This document shows positions 6,257-13,610 of a stretch of DNA of 16,648 nucleotides, in pieces. The DNA is taken from NCBI GenBank assembly GCA_036555065.1, contig DATBLZ010000157.1:1-16648 (forward strand). The letters are read 5' to 3'. Position 1 is the first letter of the stretch. Each line of letters opens with the position of its first letter. A program made the position numbers and the translations under genes. Source of the stretch: DATBLZ01 sp036555065. GTDB lineage: Bacteria > Pseudomonadota > Gammaproteobacteria > Steroidobacterales > Rariloculaceae. Below the pieces are notes generated by a model. It saw only the letters and a list, made by a program, of their open reading frames with translations, was not told where the DNA came from and ran no database searches.

Positions 6257-8629
6257 ATGACCAGATTTGGACTCGGCATCGTCTGCGCGTTGCTGGCTGT
6301 GTCGGCGCTTGCGGAGCGCGCCGATTGGGATGGCGCTTATACCAACGCGCAGGCCGAGCGCGGCGCACGGGCCTACGCCGCACAGTGCGCGCCGTGCCAC
6401 GGGACCACACTCGGCGGCATCGAGGCGGCGCCCGCGCTCACGGGCCTCGAGTTCTTCGCGAAGTGGGAGGGCGAGACGCCGAGCGCGCTACTCGAGCGCA
6501 CGCGGCTTTCAATGCCGCCCGCGAACGCCGGCTCGCTGTCGCGGACCGCGAGCGCCGATCTCGTTGCGTATCTGCTGCAAGCCGGCGGCTATTCCGCGGG
6601 CGCGACGCCGCTCGCGGCAACGGCCGCGGCAGCGGCGCAAACCGCATCGGCGGCTCGGGTTCAGTCGGCCGGCGACGCAGCCCGAACCCCATCGATGCCG
6701 GGCGGCTTCGATGCCGAGTGGCGCACGTACGGCGGCGACTTAGGCCACAACCGCTACTCGAGCCTCCAGCAAATCGACGCGTCGAACTTCGCAAGCCTCG
6801 AGGTCGCGTGGCGCTTCAAGACCGACAACTTGGGGGCGCGGCCCGAATTCAATTTCCAGTCGACGCCGCTCATGATCGGCCGGCGGCTCTACTCGACGGG
6901 CGGCACGCGGCGCGCCGTCGTCGCGCTCGATGCGGGCACAGGCGAGCTCCTTTGGGTGCACGGCGAGGACGAAGGTGCGCGCGGTGCCGCTGCGCCGCGG
7001 CAGCTTTCCGGGCGCGGGCTCGCGTATTGGACGGACGGCGTCGAAGAGCGAATCCTTTACGTGACACCCGGATATCGCCTGATCGCGCTCGATGCGCGCA
7101 CGGGCGACCCGGTCGCTGCGTTCGGCGTCGACGGCGTCGTCGATCTCAAGCGCGATCTCGACCCGAACATGGACGTGACGACCGCGCCGATCGGCTTGCA
7201 CGCAACGCCGATCGTCGCCGGCGACGTCGTGCTCGTGGGCGCGGCGTTCGAGACGGGCGCGAATCCGCGGAGCCCAAGCAACGTCAAGGGCGCGGTGCGC
7301 GCGTTCAACGCGCGCACCGGTGAGCGCCTCTGGATGTTCAAGACGATCCCGGGCCCGGGCGAGCCTGGGAATGAGACCTGGGAAGACGGGTCGTGGGAAT
7401 ACACGGGCAACACGGGTGTCTGGGCGCAGATCTCCGTCGATCTCGAGCTCGGACTTGCGTATCTGCCCGTCGAGCTGCCGACGCACGACTACTACGGCGG
7501 CGCGCGCCACGGCGACGGTCTCTTCGGCGAGAGCCTCGTCGCCGTGGATCTCGCGACCGGCGAGCGCCGCTGGCACTTTCAGCTCGTGCATCACGGCATC
7601 TGGGACATGGATATTCCGTGCGCGCCGATTCTCGTCGACATCAATATGAACGGGCGCACGATCAAGGCCGTCGCGCAGCCGACGAAGCAGGCATTCCTTT
7701 ACGTCTTCGATCGCGAGACGGGCGAGCCGGTCTGGCCGATCGAGGAGCGCCCCGTGCCGCAAGGCGAGGTGCCCGGCGAGAAGTACTCGCCGACGCAGCC
7801 GTTCCCAACGCGGCCTGCGGCCTACGATCGCCAGGGCTTGGCGATCGACGACCTCATCGATTTCACGCCGGAGCTGCGTGCCGAAGCGCTCGCGGCCATC
7901 GAGCCTTATCAGATCGGCCCGATCTTCACGCCGCCCGTCGTGAGCACGGACGCAACGATCGCGACGCTGCAGATGGGCAGCCAAGGCGCAGCCACGAACT
8001 GGCCCGGCGGGTCCTACGATCCCGAGACACACATTCTTTATGTGTATTCGCAAAGCCAGGTCGCAACGCTCGGCCTCGTGGCGCCGCCCGCGGGCGTCGC
8101 TCCCGACGTGCGTTACCACCAAGGCACTGTGCTCACGGGCGCGCGCCGGTCCGGCGGGTCGGGCTCGGCAGGCGCGCCCGCGGGCGGAGCCGTGTCCGCG
8201 CCGACGGTCCAAGGTCTGCCGCTGATCAAGCCGCCGTACGGCCGCATCAGCGCAATCGATCTCGATACGGGCGACATCCTCTGGCAGATCCCGCACGGCG
8301 AGACGCCCGAAGCGATCCGCGATCATCCGGCGCTCCGCGGCCTCAACATCGGGCGCACGGGTCGACCCGGCCTGGTCGGCACGCTCGTCACGAAGACGCT
8401 GCTGATCGCGGGCGAGCCCGGGTTCGGACCGACGCCGTCGGGTGAGCGCGGCTCGCTATTGCGGGCGTACGATAAGGCCACCGGCGCCGATATAGGCGCG
8501 CTTTACATGCCCGCGCCGCAGAGCGGGTCGCCGATGACTTACATGCTCGACGGCAAGCAGTATTTGGTCGTTGCCATCAGCGGCGGCAGCTACAGCGGCG
8601 AGCTCATCGCGTTTCGGCTGCCGGATTGA
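6257..8629 (+). CDS. PQQ-dependent dehydrogenase with N-terminal cytochrome c domain
   Basis: 790 residues. A signal peptide (about 1-19) precedes a cytochrome c domain with the haem-binding CAPCH (44-48) and a likely axial Met86 in SMPPANAG. After an Ala-rich linker (about 112-147) comes an eight-bladed-type quinoprotein propeller (about 153-790) resembling the PQQ domain of membrane glucose dehydrogenase. HHGIWDMD (445-452) and PTKQAFLYVFDR (475-486) place Asp450 and Lys477 27 residues apart, the spacing I recall for the catalytic Asp466 and Lys493 of E. coli Gcd. The five-TM anchor of Gcd is absent, so this should be a periplasmic enzyme that oxidises a sugar or alcohol and hands electrons to its own haem. 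A Gly/Ser/Ala-rich insertion lies near 628-650. The exact substrate is unknown. It lies 27 bp after the M20 gene and abuts the hydrolase gene with no gap. No PQQ biosynthesis gene is in view. Confidence 0.92.
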   Translation: MTRFGLGIVCALLAVSALAERADWDGAYTNAQAERGARAYAAQCAPCHGTTLGGIEAAPALTGLEFFAKWEGETPSALLERTRLSMPPANAGSLSRTASADLVAYLLQAGGYSAGATPLAATAAAAAQTASAARVQSAGDAARTPSMPGGFDAEWRTYGGDLGHNRYSSLQQIDASNFASLEVAWRFKTDNLGARPEFNFQSTPLMIGRRLYSTGGTRRAVVALDAGTGELLWVHGEDEGARGAAAPRQLSGRGLAYWTDGVEERILYVTPGYRLIALDARTGDPVAAFGVDGVVDLKRDLDPNMDVTTAPIGLHATPIVAGDVVLVGAAFETGANPRSPSNVKGAVRAFNARTGERLWMFKTIPGPGEPGNETWEDGSWEYTGNTGVWAQISVDLELGLAYLPVELPTHDYYGGARHGDGLFGESLVAVDLATGERRWHFQLVHHGIWDMDIPCAPILVDINMNGRTIKAVAQPTKQAFLYVFDRETGEPVWPIEERPVPQGEVPGEKYSPTQPFPTRPAAYDRQGLAIDDLIDFTPELRAEALAAIEPYQIGPIFTPPVVSTDATIATLQMGSQGAATNWPGGSYDPETHILYVYSQSQVATLGLVAPPAGVAPDVRYHQGTVLTGARRSGGSGSAGAPAGGAVSAPTVQGLPLIKPPYGRISAIDLDTGDILWQIPHGETPEAIRDHPALRGLNIGRTGRPGLVGTLVTKTLLIAGEPGFGPTPSGERGSLLRAYDKATGADIGALYMPAPQSGSPMTYMLDGKQYLVVAISGGSYSGELIAFRLPD

Positions 8630-9628
8630 ATGAACGACATGCAAAGAACGGATCGGCGCCTCGCCATTTCTACGGCGCTCATCTTGGGCGCGCTCGGGCC
8701 TGCGACGGCCGGGGCCCAGACCGCGCTGGAACAGGCCGACGTTGCCCGCGCCGGCATGCCCGGCGACGTCGCAGCGGCCCTCGCGGCCTTCGGCCATGAG
8801 TTCGACGGCGAAATCGCGCGCCAGACGGCGGCGATTTACGCAGCCGTGCCGCACGTCTACGCCGCCAACGCGATCGAAGTCATCAAGGACCTTGCGTACG
8901 GGCCGCACGAGCGCCAGCACCTCGACATTCGCGTCTTGAAAGGCGCGCGGCCGCAAGTGCCCACGCCCGTGATCGTCTCGTTCCACGGCGGCGGACTCGT
9001 CGGCGGCAATCGCGAGGCGATTGCGAACGTGGCCGAATATTTCGCGACGCTCGGCTACGTCGGCGTGAACAGCGGGTACCGCCTCGCGCCGGACTCGACG
9101 TGGCCCGAAGGCGGGCGCGACGTGGCCGCGGCCGTGACGTGGCTTCACGATAATGTCGCTCGATATGGCGGCGATCCGGAGCAGATTTTCGTTATCGGCA
9201 TCTCGACGGGCGCGTTTCACGCGGCGACGTTCGTGTTTCGCCCCGAGCTCATGCCCGCAACGAGCGCGCGGCCCGCGGGCGCGATCCTGGTCTCGGGGCC
9301 TTACGACTTCGATTTCGAATCGCCATCGCGCGGCGAGCTCGCCTATTTCGGCGCAGACCCGGCGCGCTGGCCGGAGAGGGTCGTGACCGGCAATGTCACA
9401 CGCGCCGATATCCCCGTGTTGATGACGACGGCCGAATGGGACAACGCGCGCTATACGCGCGCGTACGCGGCGCTATTCGAGGAGCTCGTCATCGAGCACG
9501 GGGTCGTGCCGCGCTACTTGCAGAGCCTCGGCCACAACCACTCGTCGCAGCTCCTGTCGGTCGGCACTGCGGATACGAGCGTCTCGAGCATCATCGTCGA
9601 CTTCATCGAGCGAACGCGCGAACCGTAA
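8630..9628 (+). CDS. Exported alpha/beta hydrolase (esterase/lipase, HGGG type)
   Basis: 332 residues. Residues 1-29 (basic start, then LAISTALILGALGPATAGAQ) look like a signal peptide. The alpha/beta hydrolase parts are clear: oxyanion-hole HGGG (119-122), YRLAP (150-154), nucleophile elbow GISTG (Ser192), a later acidic residue in AEWDNARYT (Asp271) and a C-terminal His in GHNHSS (His302 or His304). HGGG with YRLAP marks the hormone-sensitive-lipase/carboxylesterase branch (BD-FAE-like), which usually cleaves short acyl or aromatic esters. The ATG follows directly on the TGA of the PQQ dehydrogenase, so translation is probably coupled. A role in freeing or hydrolysing the dehydrogenase substrate or its lactone product is inference. 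Convergent with the FHA gene, 36 bp between the stops. Confidence 0.88.
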   Translation: MNDMQRTDRRLAISTALILGALGPATAGAQTALEQADVARAGMPGDVAAALAAFGHEFDGEIARQTAAIYAAVPHVYAANAIEVIKDLAYGPHERQHLDIRVLKGARPQVPTPVIVSFHGGGLVGGNREAIANVAEYFATLGYVGVNSGYRLAPDSTWPEGGRDVAAAVTWLHDNVARYGGDPEQIFVIGISTGAFHAATFVFRPELMPATSARPAGAILVSGPYDFDFESPSRGELAYFGADPARWPERVVTGNVTRADIPVLMTTAEWDNARYTRAYAALFEELVIEHGVVPRYLQSLGHNHSSQLLSVGTADTSVSSIIVDFIERTREP

Positions 9629-9661
9629 TACACCGCCGCGCACGTCGACGCGCGCCTCTCG

Positions 9662-9675
9662 TGATCAGCTGATCA
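9662..9675. repeat. 14-bp perfect palindrome TGATCAGCTGATCA
   Basis: The sequence equals its own reverse complement over all 14 bases and spans the stop codon of the FHA gene in the gap between two convergent genes. There is no loop or T-run, so it is not a usual terminator. About one perfect 14-mer palindrome is expected by chance in a window of this size, so it may mean nothing. Confidence 0.4.
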
Positions 9676-10291
9676 GCGTCTCGGCCGATTTTGCGACGAA
9701 CACGCTGACCGTTGGGCCGTTGGCGTGGAAGCGCAGCTCGCACGTTTGCGGCAGAGTCGTGATGCTGCTCACGCGTGCGTGATCGATGAACGTGCCGTTC
9801 GCGCTGTCGAGATCGCGGATTCGCCAGATGCCTCGCTCGGCCCAGATCACCGCATGATGGCGGCTCACACGCTGATCGGGCAGCTCGATGTCGTTGTTCG
9901 GCTCGCGGCCGATCGCGACGGGTTTGAAGAAACGCTTCTCTCTCGCCGTCTCGCCTTCGATGCACCACTTGAGCAGCACGTAGCCCGCGTCTTGCGTGTC
10001 GTGACGCAGCGTCGCCCAGCTCAAGCCCGGGTTCACGGATTCGACGTCTTTGGGGTCGCGAATGAGCTGCGGCGGCACGATGTCGTATTTCCAGCTGAGG
10101 AAGGCGACGAAGGGAATCGCCGCAGTGCCGACGAGGATAAAGACCCACATTGCAAAGTTGGAAAAGCCGAGGAGCGGTTGCAACTGCGCGACGGCCAGAA
10201 CCAAAGCCCAAAAGATGGCGGTGTACGCGCCGACGACGCGCACGACCTTGCGGCGAAAGAGCTCGCCGAGGAACTTCCGGACCCGTTTCAT
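9665..10291 (-). CDS. Membrane-anchored FHA domain protein
   Basis: 208 residues in two parts. The N-terminus (MKRVRKFLGELFRRKVVRVVGAYTA...) with two TM helices near 19-38 and 47-66, then KYDIVPPQLIRDPKDVE, matches the membrane segment found in many gammaproteobacteria ahead of TPR, cyclase or regulator domains. The C-terminal half is a forkhead-associated domain (about 105-200): IGREPNNDI (Gly128, Arg129), RVSRHHA (Ser143, His146) and ANGTFID (Asn165, Gly166), the residues that bind phosphothreonine peptides. The FHA part should face the cytoplasm. The gene is divergent from a Ser/Thr kinase gene with 53 bp between starts, suggesting that it reads phosphorylation by that kinase; this is inference from context. 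No enzyme domain is attached. Confidence 0.9.
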   Translation of the reverse strand: MKRVRKFLGELFRRKVVRVVGAYTAIFWALVLAVAQLQPLLGFSNFAMWVFILVGTAAIPFVAFLSWKYDIVPPQLIRDPKDVESVNPGLSWATLRHDTQDAGYVLLKWCIEGETAREKRFFKPVAIGREPNNDIELPDQRVSRHHAVIWAERGIWRIRDLDSANGTFIDHARVSSITTLPQTCELRFHANGPTVSVFVAKSAETLIS

Positions 10292-10299
10292 GCGCGTAT

Positions 10300-10328
10300 G
10301 TTGTAGGATTTGCCGGGTTTAGGGTCAA
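10300..10328 (-). promoter_or_regulatory. Candidate sigma70 promoter for the FHA gene
   Basis: On the minus strand, TTGACC (10328-10323, five of six to consensus) is followed after exactly 17 bp by TACAAC (10305-10300, four of six). Only 8 bp separate the -10 from the ATG, so the transcript would begin within a few bases of the start codon and be nearly leaderless. No Shine-Dalgarno is seen, which agrees. Confidence 0.42.
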
Positions 10329-10344
10329 GCCGCCGGCTCACATA

Positions 10345-13086
10345 ATGATCGGTCAGACGCTCGGCCACTACGAGGTTACCGGCTCGCTCGGCAAGGGCGG
10401 GATGGGCGAGGTCTGGCGCGCGCGCGACACGAAGCTCGGCCGCGAGGTCGCGATCAAGACTCTGCCGCGCGACCTTGCGCAGGACGCGGATCGCCTGATC
10501 CGGTTCGAGCGCGAGGCGAAGGCGCTCGCGGCGCTCAATCACGCCAACATCGCTGCGGTCTACGGGCTCGACGAGCACGATGGCACGCGGTTCGTCGCGA
10601 TGGAGCTCGTCGAGGGCGAAACGCTCGCCAAGCGGCTCGAGGGCGGCGCGTTGCCGGTTGAGGATGCACTGAGACTCGGGTTGCAAATAGCCCAAGCGCT
10701 CGAAGCCGCGCACGAGAAAGGCATCGTGCATCGCGATCTCAAACCCGCGAACGTCATGGTCACGCGCGACGGGCAAATCAAAGTGCTCGACTTCGGTCTC
10801 GCGAAGGCTTTTGCCGGCGATCCGAACGCGGCAACGCCCGCACACTCCCCGGCGTTGAGCCTGGCGATGACGCAGCAGGGGCTCATTCTCGGCACGGCAG
10901 CCTACATGAGCCCCGAGCAAGCGAGCGGGCAGGCGACCGATCAACGCGCCGACGTATGGGCATTCGGCATCGTGCTCTTCGAGATGCTCACGGGACTGCC
11001 GGTCTTCACGGGCGAATCCGTGCCGCACATCCTCGCGGGGATTTTGCGCACCGACCCCGACTGGAATCGGCTCCCGAAGAATTTGCACCCGCGGTTGCGC
11101 CTGCTGCTCGAGCGCTGCCTCGAGAAGAAGCCGCGCGATCGCTATCACTCGATCGCCGACGCGCGCGTCGATATCGAGAAGATCCTCGCCGACCCGACGG
11201 GCGCGAAGCACTCGTTCGCAGCGCCGGCGGCGCAAGCGGCGGCGCCGCGCTGGCCGTGGCTTGCGGGCGGGCTCGCGGCCGCGGTCGTAGGCGCAACTCT
11301 GGCGTGGATGCTCAAACCCGCCGCGGTCGTCGCGCCCCCGCCCGTCGTGCGCTTCGATTTCGCGCTCAACGAAGGTCAAACTATGCGCAATCCGGGGCGC
11401 GACGTCATTGCGATCTCGCCCGACGGCACGCAGATCGTTTACAACGCCAATGACGGACTTTACTTACGCGCCGTCGGCGAGACCGAAGCCCGGCGGATCC
11501 CGGGCACCGAGCAGGTGTTGACCAACCCGTTCTTCTCGCCCGACGGGGAGTGGATCGGTTTTTGGGATGCGCCGGCCAGCCAGCTCAAGAAGATCCGCAC
11601 GGCCGGCGGGTCTGCCGTCGTCTTGACCGGCGCCGGGAATCCGCAGGGTGCTTCGTGGCATCCCGACGGCTCGAAAATCGTGTACGGTCAGCCCGAAGGC
11701 CTATTCGAAATCTCCGCGAACGGCGGGACGCCGACGCTGTTGATCCCGGCCTCGGGGCCGCTCTGGGACCCCCAGTACCTACCCAATGGCGCCATTCTCT
11801 TTTGGCGCGCAACGGGCCCCACTACGGGCGACATCGTGGCGCAAGTGCCGGGTCAGGATGCGCATGTCTTGTTTCCCGGTGAGCGTGCCATCTATGTCCC
11901 GACGGGCCATCTGATCGTGACCGACCCTGCCGCGGCGCCGACGGCGCTCTTCGCGCGGACCTTCGATCTCAATACGTTCGAGGTCGGCGGGCCCGTGCCC
12001 GTGGCCGAGAACGCCACGGTCCGCAACAACAAAACGCATTACGCAGTGGCGGTGGGCGGCACGCTTGCGTATGTCTACGGCAGTGACCTTGGCTCCGCTG
12101 TGGTGTTGCCCGACCTCGCGCTCGCCGTCGTCAGCCGCGATGGCACGCGCCGGTCGCTCGGCGCGCCGCTGCGGCCGTACCGCAACCCGCGTGTATCGCC
12201 CGACGGCACGCGCGTCGCCGTCGAGATCCTCGATGCCGATGGCGGCGGCGGCTCAATCTGGATCTACGATCTCGCCGGGGATACCGATATCCGCCGCCTC
12301 ACGCAGGTCAACGAAGGCACGAACCTGCGGCCGCTTTGGACGCTCGATGGCGCACGCATCGCATTCGCGTCGGATCGCGACGGGCCGAGCAGCATCTATT
12401 GGCAGGATGCGGACGGTCGCGGGCCCGCCGAAAGGCTCACGACGGCCGACGAGGACACGTTCCACTTGCCCGAATCTTGGGCGCCGGACGGCACGTTGTC
12501 ATTTGCTGTCGTTAACTCCAGTCTCGGCGCCGGCGCCGGCGGTTGGGGTCTCTACACGCGCAGCCCCGACGGCGAAAGCAGCGTGTTTTACGATCTCGAG
12601 GGCACGAACCAGTGGAGCTCGGCGTTCTCACCGGACGGCCGCTGGCTCGCGTACACGTCCGTGGAGGAGCCGAGCAACGGCGGCGTGGATTTTCGAGTTT
12701 TCGTGGAGCGCTATCCGAAGACCGGTGAGCGCTACGAGCTTGCGGTCGATGGCGCGCTCAATCCCATCTGGTCACGCGACGGCACGGAGATTTTTTATCG
12801 CCGCGGGATTACCAACGCCCCGCGCGTGCTGAACAGCGTGAAGATTCTCGCGACCGAGCCGCGCTTCCGATTCACGACCGCGAGCAGCGTCGCGATCGAA
12901 GGCTTTCTCAATCATCAGAACTACCGCGACTTCGACTTACTGCCCGACGGCAGCGGCTGGATCATGTTGCTGCCGGCCGATGCCGAGGGCGCGCTCGCGG
13001 CTACGCCCGCGCAGCCCCCCGCGCCCGACCGCATCTACGTCGTGCTCAACTGGTTCGAGGAATTGAAGCGCCGCGCGCCGAATTGA
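10345..13086 (+). CDS. Ser/Thr protein kinase with TM helix and TolB-like beta-propeller
   Basis: 913 residues. The PknB-type kinase domain (about 8-275) is complete: Gly-loop GKGGMG (16-21), Lys38 in VAIK, HRDLKPAN (129-136), DFG (149-151) and SPE (189-191). One TM helix (about 303-323) follows an Ala-rich linker. The rest (about 335-900) is a TolB/WD40-like propeller with repeated S/T-x-DG turns such as ISPDGTQIVY, FSPDGEWIGF, VSPDGTRVAV and FSPDGRWLAY, ending NWFEELKRRAPN, a tail I recognise from a kinase-TolB family common in Acidobacteria and some proteobacteria. The kinase is cytoplasmic and the propeller probably periplasmic, so a receptor role is likely. The frame is open upstream to 10150, but that part overlaps the FHA gene; MIGQTLGHYEV at 10345 is the normal kinase N-terminus. 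No Shine-Dalgarno precedes it. Substrates are unknown; the divergent FHA protein is a candidate partner. Confidence 0.93.
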   Translation: MIGQTLGHYEVTGSLGKGGMGEVWRARDTKLGREVAIKTLPRDLAQDADRLIRFEREAKALAALNHANIAAVYGLDEHDGTRFVAMELVEGETLAKRLEGGALPVEDALRLGLQIAQALEAAHEKGIVHRDLKPANVMVTRDGQIKVLDFGLAKAFAGDPNAATPAHSPALSLAMTQQGLILGTAAYMSPEQASGQATDQRADVWAFGIVLFEMLTGLPVFTGESVPHILAGILRTDPDWNRLPKNLHPRLRLLLERCLEKKPRDRYHSIADARVDIEKILADPTGAKHSFAAPAAQAAAPRWPWLAGGLAAAVVGATLAWMLKPAAVVAPPPVVRFDFALNEGQTMRNPGRDVIAISPDGTQIVYNANDGLYLRAVGETEARRIPGTEQVLTNPFFSPDGEWIGFWDAPASQLKKIRTAGGSAVVLTGAGNPQGASWHPDGSKIVYGQPEGLFEISANGGTPTLLIPASGPLWDPQYLPNGAILFWRATGPTTGDIVAQVPGQDAHVLFPGERAIYVPTGHLIVTDPAAAPTALFARTFDLNTFEVGGPVPVAENATVRNNKTHYAVAVGGTLAYVYGSDLGSAVVLPDLALAVVSRDGTRRSLGAPLRPYRNPRVSPDGTRVAVEILDADGGGGSIWIYDLAGDTDIRRLTQVNEGTNLRPLWTLDGARIAFASDRDGPSSIYWQDADGRGPAERLTTADEDTFHLPESWAPDGTLSFAVVNSSLGAGAGGWGLYTRSPDGESSVFYDLEGTNQWSSAFSPDGRWLAYTSVEEPSNGGVDFRVFVERYPKTGERYELAVDGALNPIWSRDGTEIFYRRGITNAPRVLNSVKILATEPRFRFTTASSVAIEGFLNHQNYRDFDLLPDGSGWIMLLPADAEGALAATPAQPPAPDRIYVVLNWFEELKRRAPN

Positions 13087-13121
13087 GGGGCGCGACCTGC
13101 TAGCATTGGAACGTTCCGAGC

Positions 13122-13126
13122 GGGGG
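13122..13126 (+). promoter_or_regulatory. Ribosome binding site supporting the GTG start of the [2Fe-2S] subunit
   Basis: GGGGG, in the context GAGCGGGGG, lies 7 bp before GTG 13134. The GTG is the only start that precedes the ferredoxin fold with normal spacing, and the usual N-terminus (short strand, then VNG) begins right after it. Confidence 0.5.
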
Positions 13127-13133
13127 CACCACT

Positions 13134-13610
13134 GTGGCGTTTGAGGTCAGGGTCAACGGAACACAGTACTCCGTCGACGCGGATCCGGGGACGCCGCTGC
13201 TTTGGGTCATTCGTGACGTAATTGGGCTCACCGGAACCAAGTTCAGTTGCGGCATCGGCCAGTGCGGCGCTTGCACGGTGCATCTCGACGGGCAACCTGT
13301 GCGCTCGTGCATCCTTCCAGTCGCCGCAGCCGCGGGGAAATCGATCGCGACGATCGAAGGCGTCTCCCGCGACGGCAACCATCCGATCCAGCGCGCATGG
13401 AAGGAGCTCGACGCGCCGCAGTGCGGCTACTGCCAGTCCGGCATGATCATGAGCGCGCTCGCGCTGCTCGCGAAGAACCCGAATCCTACCGACGCCGACA
13501 TCGACCGCGAAGTCACGAACGCGTGCCGGTGCAGCAGCTACCACCGCGTGCGCCAGGCGATTCATCGCGCCGCGGAGCTCATGAAGCCCGAGGCTGGAGC
13601 GCAGGCATGA
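13134..13610 (+). CDS. [2Fe-2S] subunit of molybdenum hydroxylase (isoquinoline 1-oxidoreductase alpha type)
   Basis: 158 residues, the usual length. The N-terminal plant-type ferredoxin domain has CGIGQCGAC (Cys39, Cys44, Cys47) and Cys59. The C-terminal all-helical domain binds the second cluster through CGYC (Cys97, Cys100) and CRC (Cys131, Cys133). It carries electrons from the Mo cofactor subunit encoded next, and the two genes overlap as ATGA (13607-13610). There is no signal peptide, so if the complex works in the periplasm it must be carried out with the Tat-signalled Mo subunit. Small departures from the common family text are CGYCQSG rather than CGYCQPG and CRCSSYHR rather than CRCGTYxR; the cluster ligands are intact. 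The GTG start is 47 bp after the kinase stop. No cytochrome third subunit follows. Confidence 0.92.
   Translation: MAFEVRVNGTQYSVDADPGTPLLWVIRDVIGLTGTKFSCGIGQCGACTVHLDGQPVRSCILPVAAAAGKSIATIEGVSRDGNHPIQRAWKELDAPQCGYCQSGMIMSALALLAKNPNPTDADIDREVTNACRCSSYHRVRQAIHRAAELMKPEAGAQA

Noticed and set aside
5767..7323. 518-aa plus-strand open frame spanning the M20/PQQ junction
   Set aside because: Very Arg-rich, overlaps two well-supported genes in another frame and has no recognisable domain.
5084..8326. Long minus-strand open frames of 438 aa (5084-6400) and 528 aa (6740-8326)
   Set aside because: They are Arg/Ala-rich shadows of the M20 and PQQ genes, produced by high GC and strong third-position bias. 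The plus-strand products have clear families and motifs.
10341..10346. CATAAT as a -10 box near the kinase gene
   Set aside because: It overlaps the kinase start codon, so a transcript from it would lack the start of the kinase domain.
13108..13117. Palindrome GGAACGTTCC upstream of the molybdenum hydroxylase genes, considered as an operator
   Set aside because: Perfect 10-mer palindromes occur about once per kilobase by chance, and no convincing promoter is visible beside it.
13247..13606. Upstream extension of the Mo-subunit frame
   Set aside because: It overlaps the [2Fe-2S] subunit gene in another frame. ATG 13607 sits at a four-base overlap and directly precedes the Tat signal.
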